NCBI RefSeq assembly: GCF_002234675.1
Contig: NC_019871.2
Location: 22,539,466 to 22,603,465 of the forward strand
DNA from: Oryzias latipes
Lineage: Eukaryota > Chordata > Actinopteri > Beloniformes > Adrianichthyidae
Reading direction: 5' to 3'
DNA length: 64,000 nucleotides
The position numbers were made by a program, and so were the translations under genes. Within the stretch, counting starts at the first letter, position 1. Each line of letters opens with the position of its first letter. Below are positions 24,601 through 38,200 of the stretch, piece after piece. Below the pieces are notes generated by a model. The model was not told the origin of the DNA, searched no databases, and saw only the letters and a program-made list of their open reading frames with translations.

Positions 24601-24834
24601 TACGGGAGAGCTATCTCATCTTCTGGTACACCAAGTTCTTCATACTACATGCCACTCATCAGTTAGTCTTCAGTCTTAGCCAATAGCTAAAATGCTCACT
24701 TTCTTCACAGCCAATCACAATCAAATTCCTGCCTTTGAATTCATGGAAGTTAGTTTATCTGCATTCTAGACACTTCACCGGCCCACCTCCGCCCTGTTCT
24801 CCTCCTGGCTCTTTGATTCGGAGCGGTCTGGGGC

Positions 24835-25045
24835 TTAACCCTTGTGCTATCTTATATGACCCAACCCTTACTTACGTGTTATTCCTACCATGATAAAGGT
24901 GGATAAAGGTGGAAAGATTTCATGTAATCCATGGACACCAGTGAGGTTCACAAATCATTGAAGAAAAAAGGTTCAGAGCACTGTCTAGTGGGTCTATATG
25001 ACCCAACTCTCAATGTTAAAGTGCCTAGGATAGCCCAAAGGTTAA
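24835..25045 (+). mobile_element. TTAA MITE, copy 3
   Basis: TTAACCCTTGTGCTATCTTA ... AGGATAGCCCAAAGGTTAA. Termini are mutated but TTAA is kept on both sides; the interior block 'atccatggacaccagtgagg' is conserved. Confidence 0.88.
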
Positions 25046-25860
25046 TCACCATCAGCGTCCAGGCTCTGGGGTCTCTTCTCACACGGTCCGAGGTCATCCC
25101 AAGTATGCAAGAAGTCTCCCGCCCAGAACCTAACCGCCAAAGACTACAGACCATTTCATGCACAAATTCCTGTTTCACTAGTAAATCTCAGAACTAAAAT
25201 CTTTTTGTTTAACCTCATAAAGGCTACAACATCAAGGAACTGACAGAAATTTTGTTTTTTACATGTATAAAAATACAGCCAAATCATGTTGTAATGATAT
25301 AGATATAATCAATTACGGTATGTCGGGTGTTTTGGTAAGTTTTATCTCACAACAATGTAATTTTAAGATGCAAAAAAATTGACATTAGTTCTTAGGGAAA
25401 AAAAAATTAGTGTTTAGGGGAAAATAAAATCACCTTATTTATCCACTCTCACATTTGACCCATGGGTAAATGTGACCACATTGGGTCAATGTGTTATAAA
25501 AAGTTAATTATCAAAGACTTGTGTGTTTTTTCAGTAGTCATTTAGAAAAGTGTAAAACAATAGATGAGTTATTCTCAGCATAAAATTTAGAAAATTAGCT
25601 AAACGTTTCCCGTCAAGTGTTTTTGAGATTTCATGGAAACAGCCATTTTGAAATCAGCAGGAAAAGTCATTCTACTGCCCCTAGTGGAATGATGATGAAT
25701 TACAGGACAGAAAACATGGACCAATGGTTTTTAAAGAAAGTTTGGATCATGTTAATAATATTGGGGTCTCAGGAAGGCATGTATAAAATATGATGCAAAT
25801 GGTTATATAGGATTAATGGAAACTATTCAAATGAAAACAGACCTGCAGCTTTCACAATTC
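25046..25860. other. Intergenic, no recognisable element
   Basis: Between grk7 and rnf7. AT-rich with no coding pattern. Confidence 0.5.
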
Positions 25861-25861
25861 T

Positions 25862-25867
25862 TTTATT
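25862..25867 (-). terminator. Candidate rnf7 polyadenylation signal
   Basis: The minus strand reads AATAAA about 250 bases past the rnf7 stop codon, a normal distance for a short vertebrate 3' UTR. The region is AT-rich, so the motif alone is weak evidence. Confidence 0.4.
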
Positions 25868-26115
25868 TCTAAAATAAAAACCACTTCTTGTGCCAAACAT
25901 CGCAACATACATCAAAGTTAATCTTAAATGTCAAACACTGTAAATTGTCATCCATCCCTCCATGAGGCTTCTAAAGGGGTAGAGCAGCTGATCTGTACGC
26001 GTTTTTGTTCCCCGCCCTCCTTTTACGCTGTGACTACAGGAAACATGCGATGGCGAGCAGGAAGACGGCACAGGAGAAGGCCGGGACGGCTCTGAAGAAA
26101 ACACGGGCTCAGTCC

Positions 26116-27300
26116 TCATTTGCCGATTCTCTGCACCACCCAGTCTTGTTGGCAGAGGGGGCAACGGTTGTTCTGCTTCACCCAGAGGGACATGCAGCAG
26201 TTGTGGAAGGAGTGGTTGCACTCCCCCCAAACAACTGGAAGATGGAGGCAGACAAACAGGTTAAAAACTGAATGACAAACATGTTCAAAGACAATATATT
26301 GTATGAAACATGTACGTTTTCATTAGTACTCTTATTTTCACAAACACAGCAGGACTTCTGTGACAGATTATAGAGAAATCTTCACATGAAGAAGGGAAGA
26401 ACATTAAAGTTCGTTTGATTGTGTCTCAAACTATTAAAGACCACCTCCAATGAAAATCACGTTTTTGGCGTTCTTATCATGTTCTTGTGATTTTTTTTGT
26501 TTTTTGATGATGGAGGACATGTATAACGAACGATTGCTTTATTCAAATTATTAAAAAACATGAACTTGAACATAAAAGTGGCAATTCATCTCTTTATTAC
26601 AGGCTATTTGGTAAATTTAAAAAAATCACAAAACAGTTTTTTTGTTTTCAGTGTTTATTTTGTTGCCAATGTAAGAAAACTACAAAAACATTAAGAAAGC
26701 TGTCTATGGTTGGATGTTTTTAATGTATTACAATGTGTTTTGTAGTGTATGTGCCAAACTCTGGCATTCTCACTGTTATTGTTCTATGTTCTTTTGTTGT
26801 ATTTTACATAAAATAATAATAATAACTTTTTTCTTTCAATATCGTGAAAGCTGCGCGCCTGAGCTTTTATTGTGGTGGGACGCAGGGTTGATGATAACGC
26901 TCTTTAGCATATCCGGTTAACCGATTGTGCTGTTGATGCAACTTTTAGAGCTCGGGGCGTCTTACCGACACAGTCTTCCTGTTTGTTCTCCGCCTGACAT
27001 CGGAGGCACGCGTCTGTAAAAGTGTCAGAAATAAAGTTAAAGCACCAAGCAGCCTACATCCACCAAACACGTCCGTGTTAGCTAAGCTAGCACGGGTTAG
27101 CCGGGTATGCGTCCCAAGCTAGCTGTCAAACACTTACCCATTACTTGTACCCGACAAATCGCACACGTGTCGCATTCCACGTCCCAGCTCCACATGGCCA
27201 CAGCGTTCCATTTCTTCAGGGAAAACATCTTGTCACTCCCCGTCTTGGATCCCGAAGAGGTGTGAGAAAGCACCAAACCCGGCTCGTCCCCGTCGTCCAT
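26116..27300 (-). CDS. rnf7: rnf7 (RBX2/SAG): RING-H2 subunit of cullin-RING ubiquitin ligases (3 exons, 109 aa)
   Basis: RING protein that recruits the E2 enzyme to cullin-RING ligases, classically CUL5, and supports cullin neddylation in cytosol and nucleus. Exons: 27138-27300 (54 codons plus 1 base), 26966-27013 (48 bp) and 26116-26234 (ends TGA). Donors are GTAAGT and GTAAGA; acceptors are TTTTACAG and CTTCCAG, and phases fit. The protein runs from a variable acidic/Ser-rich start through the invariant KKWNAVAMWSWDVECDTCAI segment, which includes the cullin-binding strand, to the zinc ligands CAICR, CLRCQ, GECNHSFHNCC and CPLCQQDW, ending QRIGK. The total is 109 residues against about 113 in human, the difference being near the N terminus. 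The start at 27300 matches the family start; an upstream in-frame GTG is not plausible here. The gene lies 3 kb upstream of grk7 on the same strand and is divergent from the TMEM255-family gene. Confidence 0.96.
26435..26640. repeat. Repeat Z, copy 3 (in the rnf7 final intron)
   Basis: 'aaagaccacctccaatgaaa', 'ttggcgttcttatcatgttc' and 'gatgatggaggacatgtata'. Confidence 0.55.
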
Positions 27301-29336
27301 CTCTGCAGCTCCCACGTTAGCTTAGCTAAACAAGCTGGATGCTTGTTCTCACAGCGACGGCAGAGGGCGCTGTTTCTCTATTTTTAGTAAAAAGAAGAAA
27401 CCATCTTGAAGTTTGCACCTGTTTTATAGTGTATGCAATTTTTTTAAAATATGCTTCAAGACAATTTATTGTATTTTAGGAAATTATATAAAAACATCTA
27501 ACATGCTTTATATTTCAATAAAAAATGTAATGTCTTAATTTTAAAAACTAATTTTGTCTTGAAACTGTAATCTGTAGCATATAAACTACTCATTATTAAG
27601 GAATGCTCCACTGAAGATATGGACAAAGAAAAATCTAAAATGTAATCAGTCAGGAAAGGTTTCATTAGCTATTTTATTAAATGACATTTTAACACACCAG
27701 CTTATGTAAAAAATATACATCATTTGTTATGTAAACATGCTTCATATAAAGATGAACATCTAATTTGTATGTTTATATAAAAAACAAGCCATTAATATAA
27801 TTAACTACAGTGTAGTATTATAATTTAGGAAAAAACACAATATAAAGTTTTCTCTTTAATGCTGCTGTCTAACAACACCTTAATATTTATTACCTATTTA
27901 ACATAAATTATAGTATACAAGACAATAAAAAAATAAAAATAAATGCTACCTCATTTCATCAGATGTATTTAAACACAACCAAACAAATTTCCAGCTATAC
28001 ACAGAAATTCTTTTATACAGATATCAAATTTACTATCATAAAATACTTTTTTTTTCTAGAATGACATCAATGCTTTGCTTTTGTCATTTTTGTTAAAGGA
28101 GTCCATTTCTCAGGATGGACGGTCAACAGTAAGTTCAGAGGAGCGTTGCTTCCTTCAAAGCCTTCCATTTCGAAGCTGCTTTGTCCTTAAACGTGTTTCT
28201 GTTTAGAGATCCACAAAGGAAACTGTCAGTCTTCATCAGATGAAACAGAAACAGGCACAGAACATCATGGCGACGCCTCTGGAGTCTGAAACGAACTCTG
28301 ATTCTTTAGGACAAGCTTCTGAAAGTTTAATTTGGCTGGCGGCTCCTATCTTTTCACAGCAGCTGGATCCTCAAGTGTGTTGTGAGTTCACAGACCATCT
28401 GTTGCATCACAAAGCAGCACTCTTAACTGGAAAAGTGTCTTAATGAAAGAGGAGCCAAAGTGTTTGCTGAGAAATCGTTTAGGTCAGGAAGTCCAAACAG
28501 AACATCAGCATCCACAGAGAGAGACAATGTTTTCATGAGTAATATGCAGTGTTTTATCCTTTGGACAAATATGTGTTCAGTTTTTTTGGAATAAATGACT
28601 CACTTTTACCCGTAAATCAATTTTGTTTCCCACATTCTTAAGGGTTCCTTTTAATTTTTCTGTCAGACTTTAGTCTGAGTTAACTTTGTTGCGATTCTTT
28701 TGCCATGTCTACATTTTGCATCTCTTGATGAGTCTCGTCGAGAAACAGGAAAGAGAATCCACCTCAGGATCAAATCATTTAAAGTCCCACTCATCTTTTG
28801 ATCTTTTTTCAAATCATTCCCAGTGACGCTTTTTAAAGCAAAAAAACGTGTCGTTTTCCAGAACATAGTACAGTTTTGAGCTAGATATCAGCTCAGACTA
28901 GGAAAACAAAGACATACATGGATCTAGTCATCTACAAGTGGATGCAACAGACTGGAGTGGACCAGGGAGCTACATCATAAATACAATCTTCTTTAAAAAT
29001 GACATTTAAAAGGGCTTTAAATGTCATCTGGTTAAGAGTCCAACTGCTTTTCCCGATTGTCCGTTTTGCACTTTAGTGCCACAGAAACATAACTGCCCAA
29101 TTTTTTGTGTCCCTCTGTAGAAAAAAGAAAAGAAAAGAGGGAAGTCTGGTGTTTCCATCATTCCTTGAATGCAGCAGAGGCAGGATCACTTAACGCTGCC
29201 CTGCAACACTCAGTGGTTGTAGTCAGCACTCACACAGATTCCCAGCATTGAACCCTCATCAGAGCTGTGGTTCAGGAGACGGACGCTGCCTGAGGGAGAG
29301 GTGTGGCTCGTCTTCATTTCATCCACTGCTTCTGTC
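27301..29336. other. Divergent intergenic region between rnf7 and the TMEM255-family gene
   Basis: The first 60 bases upstream of rnf7 are comparatively CpG-rich; the rest is strongly AT-rich. A shortened repeat W copy lies at 28778-28910. No TATA box or other promoter element is convincing. Confidence 0.5.
28778..28910. repeat. Repeat W, copy 3 (shortened)
   Basis: 'aaagtcccactcatcttttg', 'aacgtgtcgttttccag' and 'agttttgagctagatatcagc'. Confidence 0.55.
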
Positions 29337-29403
29337 ATGACTGCAAGGATTCAAGCAGCGGCTGGAAAGTTACAAACTTCTGTGTTTCTCAGCAAAACAA
29401 CAG
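29337..29403 (+). CDS. Candidate first coding exon of the TMEM255-family gene
   Basis: ATG followed by 22 codons (MTARIQAAAGKLQTSVFLSK...) and a good donor, G|GTAAGC, in phase 1. The first certain exon at 32271 begins with two bases that complete the codon, reading ...TT-E-AMLRVRKALW. Mammalian TMEM255 proteins also have a hydrophilic N-terminal segment of this size before TM1. Nothing else supports it: the peptide shows no recognised similarity and no promoter motif is obvious, so this may be a chance match or a leader exon. Confidence 0.4.
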
Positions 29404-32270
29404 GTAAGCTGTCAGCTGAAAGAGGCTTCTGAAAGAAAGATTTACCCAGAAGGCATTTCTATTTCATCCATTCATGACGATGAAGGCTCAGCTGAAAATT
29501 GTGAGAATTCGTTCAGTAATATTTATGACACAATGACTTAATTTTAAACATTTGCTCAAACAATACTTTAATATTTTTAGGACTTTTTAACAACAAGAAT
29601 GCACATTTGCAAAGAATGAGTGGTAATATCTTTGACAAGATCTGAGTTAAGTAAGGAAATGTGTTTAAATTGATTTTTTTTAAATTGCTTTTCAGCAAAA
29701 ATAAGAATTTGCATGTGATGCAAACATAAACGCTAACAAAAATATTCTCAGTAACATGGCATTTCAGATGCACATTTTCTGCAAATATTTCATGCAAAAT
29801 TCAAAAGTAATATTGTTGTGTTGAGGTGAGAACTGCAGGTGATCACTAACCAGAGTCACGCATGAATCCAATAATGAACTGAAATAGCTTTTGTGGAGTC
29901 GATTACATGTTTTCACATTCTGGTGTAACAAAGTTATGCAGCAAAAAAGGCTGGAAGAAAACCAACCCCTGAGGAATGTAAAACTTAAAATGTCAATATG
30001 AAGGTTGCAAACCTCTTTCTTCCTTTTTTATTAAACTAATTCACACTTTAGCTGCATATCTGGATTACCATTTTTTCCACCAGTCTGAAAAATCCTTCTT
30101 CAATTGAAAAGTCTGGAGCAGAAAGGACCAAATTGAAAAAAATACGAAAACAACAATACTCTTATTGAAAAATCACTACAAAAGAAACAAAATTACCTGT
30201 CCATGCAGAAAGTCATCTTTAATTAACATTACATACTATAATAAAAGATCAACATCTAAAAAGAAGAAGTATTCCATTTTGAAGAAGCCTTCAAAAATGG
30301 AAAAACAGCTGTTTGATAGAATTACTTCAAATTGGCTATACAGCCCAAATAGAAGTATTGTTTTGTGAGTTATAAGCAGATGGTTTGTATTCTTTAAGAT
30401 TTTATTGACTTAATTGTTGTTTATTTTTAATAACAGTGACAATAAACTAGTGTAATAAGTGGAAATGACTCTTTTTTAAACAAAATTTGAATATCATCTT
30501 AAAGCAAGTTGGCCCTTTTAAAATCTAAAACAAGCGTTTACTCTTATGACACAAATCTGTTTTTTTCTTTCCAAAGTAATGATAACAAATGCATTTTTAC
30601 CATTATTGAACTTGAAAATAACACCTTTAAAATTGAACCAAAAATTCCAGTACGATTTTATTTATTTTTTTGTCCTAAATCATGTTTTTCTATTGTTAGG
30701 AGTATGAAGCAAAAATTTGATTTTGACTCATTTTAATAATAATTTCTAAATTCCAACTCTTAATGACACAAAACATTCTCCAGCGTGCTAATTTTGAGAA
30801 AAGCTTGGAAAAGTTTAGAGCAAAGAGAAGTTAAAACAACTAAAAACCTAGTAAAATGGATGTTTAAAAACAAGGTTTGAAATAGTTTGCAGTGCATTTG
30901 TCAGACTGTCTTTTATGCACTTGAGAAAAGGGGGGAATCAACAACCTGTGTTTATTTTCACACTGAGCTACGTGGAGTTAACTGTCCACAATGACAAATA
31001 AATGTCTTGCACTATGAAACTTAAACTCAGGTTACGTGTTTAAACATAATATCCTTGATGTGAAACTCCAGCTGTCAGATCTAGAACCGGCAGAGTCCGG
31101 TTAGGAGGACTGACTGGATCCAGAGTTGTACCCTGTAAATTCTATACACTGAAAGTAACACCATCCCCCTTATCCCATAGGGTCTCCATGGGTAATAACA
31201 GCATCCAGAATGATGGAATTTGGGAATATCTAACAGTGTTTCCTCTGTGGAACATCCTTGTAAGCAATTGAACATTTTAAATGTGTAAATCCTGAGCCTT
31301 GCTGCTCAGAAACTCTCATTTGTAAACCAAATGTTGGTGACAAATATGTTTTATCATATCACAATCAGTTATCTAGTCTGAACATACTTACAAAACAGAA
31401 CAGAAGTGCAATCAGATGAAAAGAAATTGAAAATGAAAACCATTAAAAGTTGGAGGCTGTCAGGTTTTTCACCGAACAGAGAAGCAGGTGAGGAGACCAA
31501 GTCTGAGAGGGGACGCTTCATCCAAAGATTCAAAGATTCTGTTTGATGAGCTGCATTCTGTCAAGGGTCATTGTTTTTGGAAATAGTGGTCTGTGAACGC
31601 AGCTCATTAACGTTTTATATGGGAAAGATGAAAGCTTGGTGGGTGTTTTTTTGTGTTGCTTGGTTTCTTTCCAACTTCGGACACATGAAGCAGCAAATTC
31701 ATCAAGGATGAGAGGAGACAGAATCACCGTCATGCTGGATGCTTCTTCTCATAGAATTTTCTTCTTTTTTTAAAGGTTTTGCACAGTTTCTTTCGGGACC
31801 TTAAATTGAAATGTTCTCAGAACATCTTGTACAGAATGAAGCAAAGCCTTTTGTTGTCCCCCTGTTCTATGTTTTTAACTTCATCTTTATCGGCAGGCAG
31901 TTCTTGCAAGAACTCCATAGATCTTCAGTGCTGAGGGAGTAAAGATGTGTGGGACTCATCCGGTGCATTTAGCCATTTTTTCCCCCCAGAAACATCTGTA
32001 TTGAAGCGTTGCCTTTTGTCATGGCTTTTCAAAGTTTAGAGAGATAGATGCAAAATATTTCTGTATTCATTTGGAATATTAAATTAGAGTGTTTTTCTGA
32101 GAAAACTGAGGCTAAACATCTTTAATCCAATAAAGCAAAATGGAGATGGAGATGAAATTCAATTGTGTGGTTTGTTTGGCTTCTCTTAAGAGCCCCGCAG
32201 ACAGATGTTTGATGTTTTTCCCTCATCCTCCTCCTGAGAATTTGACTGAAAGGTTTGTTCCTTCTGACAG

Positions 32271-35200
32271 AGGCGATGCTGAGGGTCAGGAAGGCCCTCT
32301 GGCTGGTACTGGGCATGCTCAGTCTGTCCCTGCTGCTGGTGGTGCTGGGGATCTACACAACGACCATCACAGAGAGCGTGGTTGTGACCGGCTACACTTC
32401 TGGAGTCATTGTGAGTCGTTTTTGTGTTCTCATGTCACTGATGTGTTCGTTTTTGTACGTCAGTGAGATGAGACGAGGTCTCGTGTGACTGCAGACAACC
32501 CTGAACATGCCTGGTTTGTGGCTCCCAGCGGGAAGTACTCAAACATTCCCAGCATGTGGTGTTCATTATGGAATTAAAGCGGCAATCCATGCTGATGTTA
32601 CAGCCATAAAATGCTCTCATTGTAGCCCTGCAGGTGTTAGCTTGGAAGAGTGTAACAGGAGTGATGGACAGTTATACAGTAGACATTTGTTGGACTTCCA
32701 ACCGTTTTTAACCTGAAGGAAAATATTGGATTTTTTGGGAAACTGTGATAGTTTTGCCTCAAAAATAGGAATTTGCATATAATTCAAAGTGTTTATCATT
32801 GCTTACTAGAAAAAATGATTTTACTTTGTTTATAAATACAGCAAAATCTCCCGATAAAGCTGGTAGGCACTCCCTTTACTCTCCCCTTCTCTCCAGCCAC
32901 CCTTGTCAGAGCTACACATGACAAATAAAAAAAATAAATGGCGGCTTTTCTGTTGGTTTATCTCCTTAGCCACCATTGCATTTTTTTGTTGCCTGAGGGT
33001 AACGAACAGGTCGATGTGATTTACAAAAAAATCTGCAAAAGTACATTTTTGGCTTTCCTTGGCAACACAGTTTTTGTTTTGTTTCATTCAGCTTGAGCGA
33101 TTGATTCATGTAATACATTTTCACAATTTTACAGTTACAAATGTGGGAGCAATAAAGGAACGCCACTGTAACCCTTGTGCTATCCTAGGCACTTTAACAT
33201 TGGGAGTTGGGTCATCTAGACCCACTAGACAGTGCTCTGAACCTTTTTTCTTCAATGATTTGTGATCTTCACTGGTGTCCATGGATTACATGAAATCTTT
33301 CCACCTTTATCCACCTTTGTCATGGTAGGGAGAACACATCAATGTGAGGGTGGTGTCATCTAAGATAGCACAAGGGCTAAGAGCTCGCAAGTGGGTCAAA
33401 ATTGACAAACCTTAAAATGAACTGTCTTCCCAGTGATGCTCTAGATATAATCTAAAGTAAAACTGAAATTACACTTTTAAAGATTAATTGTCCTTTAAAA
33501 TAATACATGTCTGCCAAAACTCTTGCTGAGCTGTTGTTAAATACATTTGTACTACGTTAGAAGTAAAAAAAAAACTTTTTTGTTAATTTTTTTAAATTAA
33601 AAATAAATAGATAAAAGAGAAGTACAAAAACAAAGTTCCAGTTTCCCTAAATCTGGCAAGTTTTTTTTCTTGAAAACATTCACTTATTTTTTCTGGAAAT
33701 GTTATAAAAAGTGAGAAAACAAAAGTACAACATTTGCTTAAAACAAGATCCCTTCAAGATCAAAAGAACAAGATTTATTGTCTTAAACATTCATAACATC
33801 TTAATTAAAAGTAACTAGTCTTATTTTAAGTGTAAAAACCAGAAGGCAGACACAAATACTTTGGTGAAATTTGATGTTTTTGGAGTCTATAAAATATCCA
33901 GTGTGTTAAGATCACAAAGGAAGTATTGATATTGCCTTTCCATTCATCATTGGGACGTGTTTGTTCCTGTAATATCCAACTAATCATAAAGTGTATGATG
34001 GTTTTAATTAAAAAGCAGTTTGTTTGTGGATTACATAACTCTCCCTTTATGATATTTCAAACTCTGCAGCTGACCCTTGGCTGTTTTCTGGGAATTCTGG
34101 GACTCCTCCTGGACGAGAACCGCCGGCAGCTGGTACAGTGTGAACGCACAGGCCTCCTCTCCACAAACACACCACACTGAGGCACACTTGCTGCATTTTT
34201 TTCATTGCATTGTGGTGTTGGTTTATGCATTAGCCCCAACTGCCCTTACGGGTGGATAAGGGCTGTCTGTGGGCTAAAAATGGGCACGCCTGTATTGCAT
34301 GCAGTTGGGCCATACAAAGTTTTAAGATCATAGACCACTCAGCGAGCCTGTAGAGAGAAAATGTCTATGCAAAAAATTTTTGAGGGCATGCCACGGGCAA
34401 CAGGTCATAGTGAATACTTATACAATACGTAAGGGAAGTAGGTGAGACGCAGGCGTGTTGCACAGACCTTTCCTGTTTTCAATCCTTCCGAACACTGCAC
34501 ATTGCACAAGGAGCCTTATAGGACTGTTCAAGTGATAAGTGCGTGCTCCTTGCTTGCTGCCTAACAGTTAGTAGTGTGGCGTAAGGACATCGACGGCACC
34601 ACCTGTGCGTCATAAGTGCGTGCAACTTCCATTACCTTAGAAAACCTTCACGATACACTTACCACACGCACAAAAATGGTACATTCCATTTTCATTATAT
34701 CCCTTGAGGATGCCGTATGAGCCTCAAGGGAAGTGCAACATCTCCCCTTGAGATGCGGCTCCTCCTCTCCGTAACCCTCCATTGGTCCGGACAACTCAAA
34801 AACCCAGAGAATCTATCCGGGTCAACCCAACTTTATGGGTGCATGCGCCTCAAGCCTCAGATGTACAGAAGGGATGCTGTTTGTGCAAGATTTACAACGT
34901 TTAAAAGCAGCTTAGCAAGAAACATTTTCATGAATTCATTGGGGTTATTTACATTTGTGAGTTCTTGTGCATGGTTTCTTTATGTTCTGAGATGAAGCTC
35001 AACATGGGAAAATAAAAATATGTCCCCTTTTGACCTGTATTTGAGCATAACAGAACATAATTTTGAAGTTTTTATACTCTGCTGCTGCCTAAAGTGTTTT
35101 TTGAATAATCTGTAAGGCCTTTCATGGTTTACCCGACAGAGATTCTTGCTTTCCGCCTCCGTTCGTTCTTCTTAGGAGCTTACTACTGAAAATAATTGAT

Positions 35201-38200
35201 GCCTAACTGCACTCATCATGATCCTATTTGTTAATCTCTTTTATTCATCTATTAAATAAATTAAAAAAAGGCAGCCTCATGTTCCAGGACTGTGCCAAGC
35301 TTTTCTCCTTCTTCCAGCTCCTCCAGCAAACATCTTCTTGATTAAATAAACTTTTGGGGTGAAAAAGAGGCTGTAGAGGTGTTATTGAGTAGAACTGCAT
35401 GCATCAGGCCTTTCATGACATCCTTTTCCGGTACTCAGATACAGTTGGACATGTTGATTGTGCCCTGATTATGTAAGAGCAGGTGGGGGCTTCTGTGTTT
35501 CATCAAATAAAGTGAAGTAAAGTATTTGCTTTTGACATCCTTGAAGAGACGTCCGTCCACTCTAATGCATGAGTGGATGGGGCTTAGAAAAATCCTGGGT
35601 TTTCTATGTAGCATTCTAATACTTTCTGTGTTTGATAAGTTTGATGGTAAAGTGCAAAGAAGGAGCTCAAGGGAAATATAATAGCCTTCATCGTTCTTCA
35701 GTTGGATGGGAACTTTTCAGGTTGTACATCATCATCAGCCAAAAAAATCCATCTAAGCCTCAATTTGAAATCTCACGGTATTTGATGTTTATCAGAAAAC
35801 AAACAACTGAAGCATTTTAAGAGATATTTTATAAGTGAAATTTGGAACATGTTTAAATTCTTGCAACATGACAGTGAGTTTGTGTGATCTGCAGGAGGAG
35901 AAACTCAGTAAACGTTTCCAGAGACTTTATAAAAGACTTTTTGTAATGTTATACTGAAGTTGCTGCCAGATGAGGTTCAACCTGATGTTTGTTTCTCAGA
36001 TCAGTAATCATTTGAAACCTAGAAAACTGTTGCAAACGGATCACAGACAGTCTGGCAAAAGGCAGCGTGTTGGTTTGATGCTGCAGCGGTGAACTGCTGA
36101 TAGTGGAGTCGAACCAGGTCGAGCGGAAAAACAAACAAGATGGAGTTTACAGTGGCAGAAAACCAGAACTGATGCAGTTTATGTTCCTCCTGCTGGTCTG
36201 GAATACTGTGAATGTGTGCAGCAAAGGATAGAAAAACAGAATGATATGTTGATCCACTCCTCAGTGTTTCAGCAGTCCTTTAATGTGCAGTGCTGCACCA
36301 GGCACTTGATTACACTGAAGAAACACATTTAGTGTTTTGTGGAATTTACTTCCACTTTGTTTTTTATGGCTCATCACCTCAACACCAACATTTTTTACAG
36401 TCATTTCCCTGATAAAAGCTCAATATAGGGACTACTAGTGGATAAACTCAGTAATGTTCCTCACTCTGCAAAAACATTTTATTGCACTTAATTTAATACA
36501 AACCTAAATGTTTTCTGTTTTCATTGAGCTTTAAGACAATACATACCTTGTTGAGTCATTTGGTCTTGAAAACATCATATTTGAACTTAATCTCTAAAAA
36601 AGTAATTTTTTTACATTGTTTTACATGCTTTACATTGTATTTTTAAGCACAAGTTTATTTTTTAGGGTCTTTTTTAAGAAGCAGACTTATCAGATTTAGA
36701 TTAACTTGGACATTTTTTGACTCATAGCAAAAACAGGAAAGAGTAAAAAGAAAATTCATAGACTTACGTATAATTTTTAGAACAATTTTATGTTAAAAAC
36801 TGTGATTCTAGTCCCATACACTGAGATAATTACTGTATTTTCGAAAAATCATACTGTTGAGATTCATATAATATAATATATCTTGAGTAAATATACCTAC
36901 TTTCACAATATAAAACTTTTTTTTAATTCTATTTAGCAATATAAGCTTATTTTATGGTACTTTCAAGATTTCTATTTGTGTAAAAAAGGCAGGACATCAC
37001 AACGTATTTTAAGAAATCTTACAGATACAAATTCTACTAGCTTTCTTGAGAAGTTTTTTTCCACTTGTAACAATTGAAAACACATCTTGTATTCTTTAGT
37101 TTTTCACTTTTTTTGAGAAGGATGTTGTAAAATTATATTTTTTTTAGTTTATTATAGTGCCACTGTTAAGTCTCGAATATCTTGAGTCATTTGACCCCAA
37201 AAATACATCTTATCAAATGACTCAAGATATTCGAGACTTGTTGTCCTAATACAACTTCTTAAATCTTAATGATAAGTTGCTATTAAGTTCATTTTGTCTC
37301 ATATCGACTAGGAAAAAGACACAAACAATCGGGGAAGTTTATTTTTTTGCAGCCCATCTTATGTGACTTTATAAAACAGTTTTCTATACGACTTTGCATT
37401 GACTACTTGTAGTTTAACTTACACTAATAGGATTTTCTGTGCTGTTGGTGTTTATCCTTTTTAGCTTTACCTTGTCTTTCTTGTTTTTTTCTCTCCGCCT
37501 CTTGCAGCTGACAGCCGCCATTGTTTTCCTGAGTTTAGGGATCATCACTTCCTTCTTCTGCCTCCTGATAGATGGCGTCAGCATCGTCCTGAACATGGTG
37601 GGTCACCCAATCTGTTTACCCATAGATGCATGCATTTGATGATGAAACTGCAGGAACAGCAGGTCTTTGAGCATTCATAAATAAACCATGGTGCCTGTGA
37701 CTGTCATCCAGCTGGACTGTGTTCCCTCCTCACTGCGAGCTTACATTACAGCGTTGGCAGATTTGACAGTGTGTACAATCGCGTCCATGAAAGGATATGT
37801 ACCCAGAATACATTTGGCAGCTTTGTTTTGCCACCCAGTTGCGAAACAGATCCATTAAGTACAATGTTTCATGATTTCTGTGAGTGCAGATATTCTGGAT
37901 TATTGCAGATTTTTACTGGAGGGAGGATTCCTCAGAGAAAACCAACAAAGTTTTCTAAACTTTTTGTTTTACCTTTCATGTAAAGCTACGTTCACACCGC
38001 CCTCAGCATAGTGCGTTTAAGTAACCACTTTCAATGAAAAGTCTACCCTTCTTCAGTGTTCAAAACTCTTGTCATTCACATGTAGCTAAACACACTTTTA
38101 AGTCAGTTTCCAGACTCTACATACAAAACATTTCATACACTGTATCGGCATTGAGCTGTGAAAGAAAAAGCATGGAGCGAGATTCACCAGTAAGTGGCAG

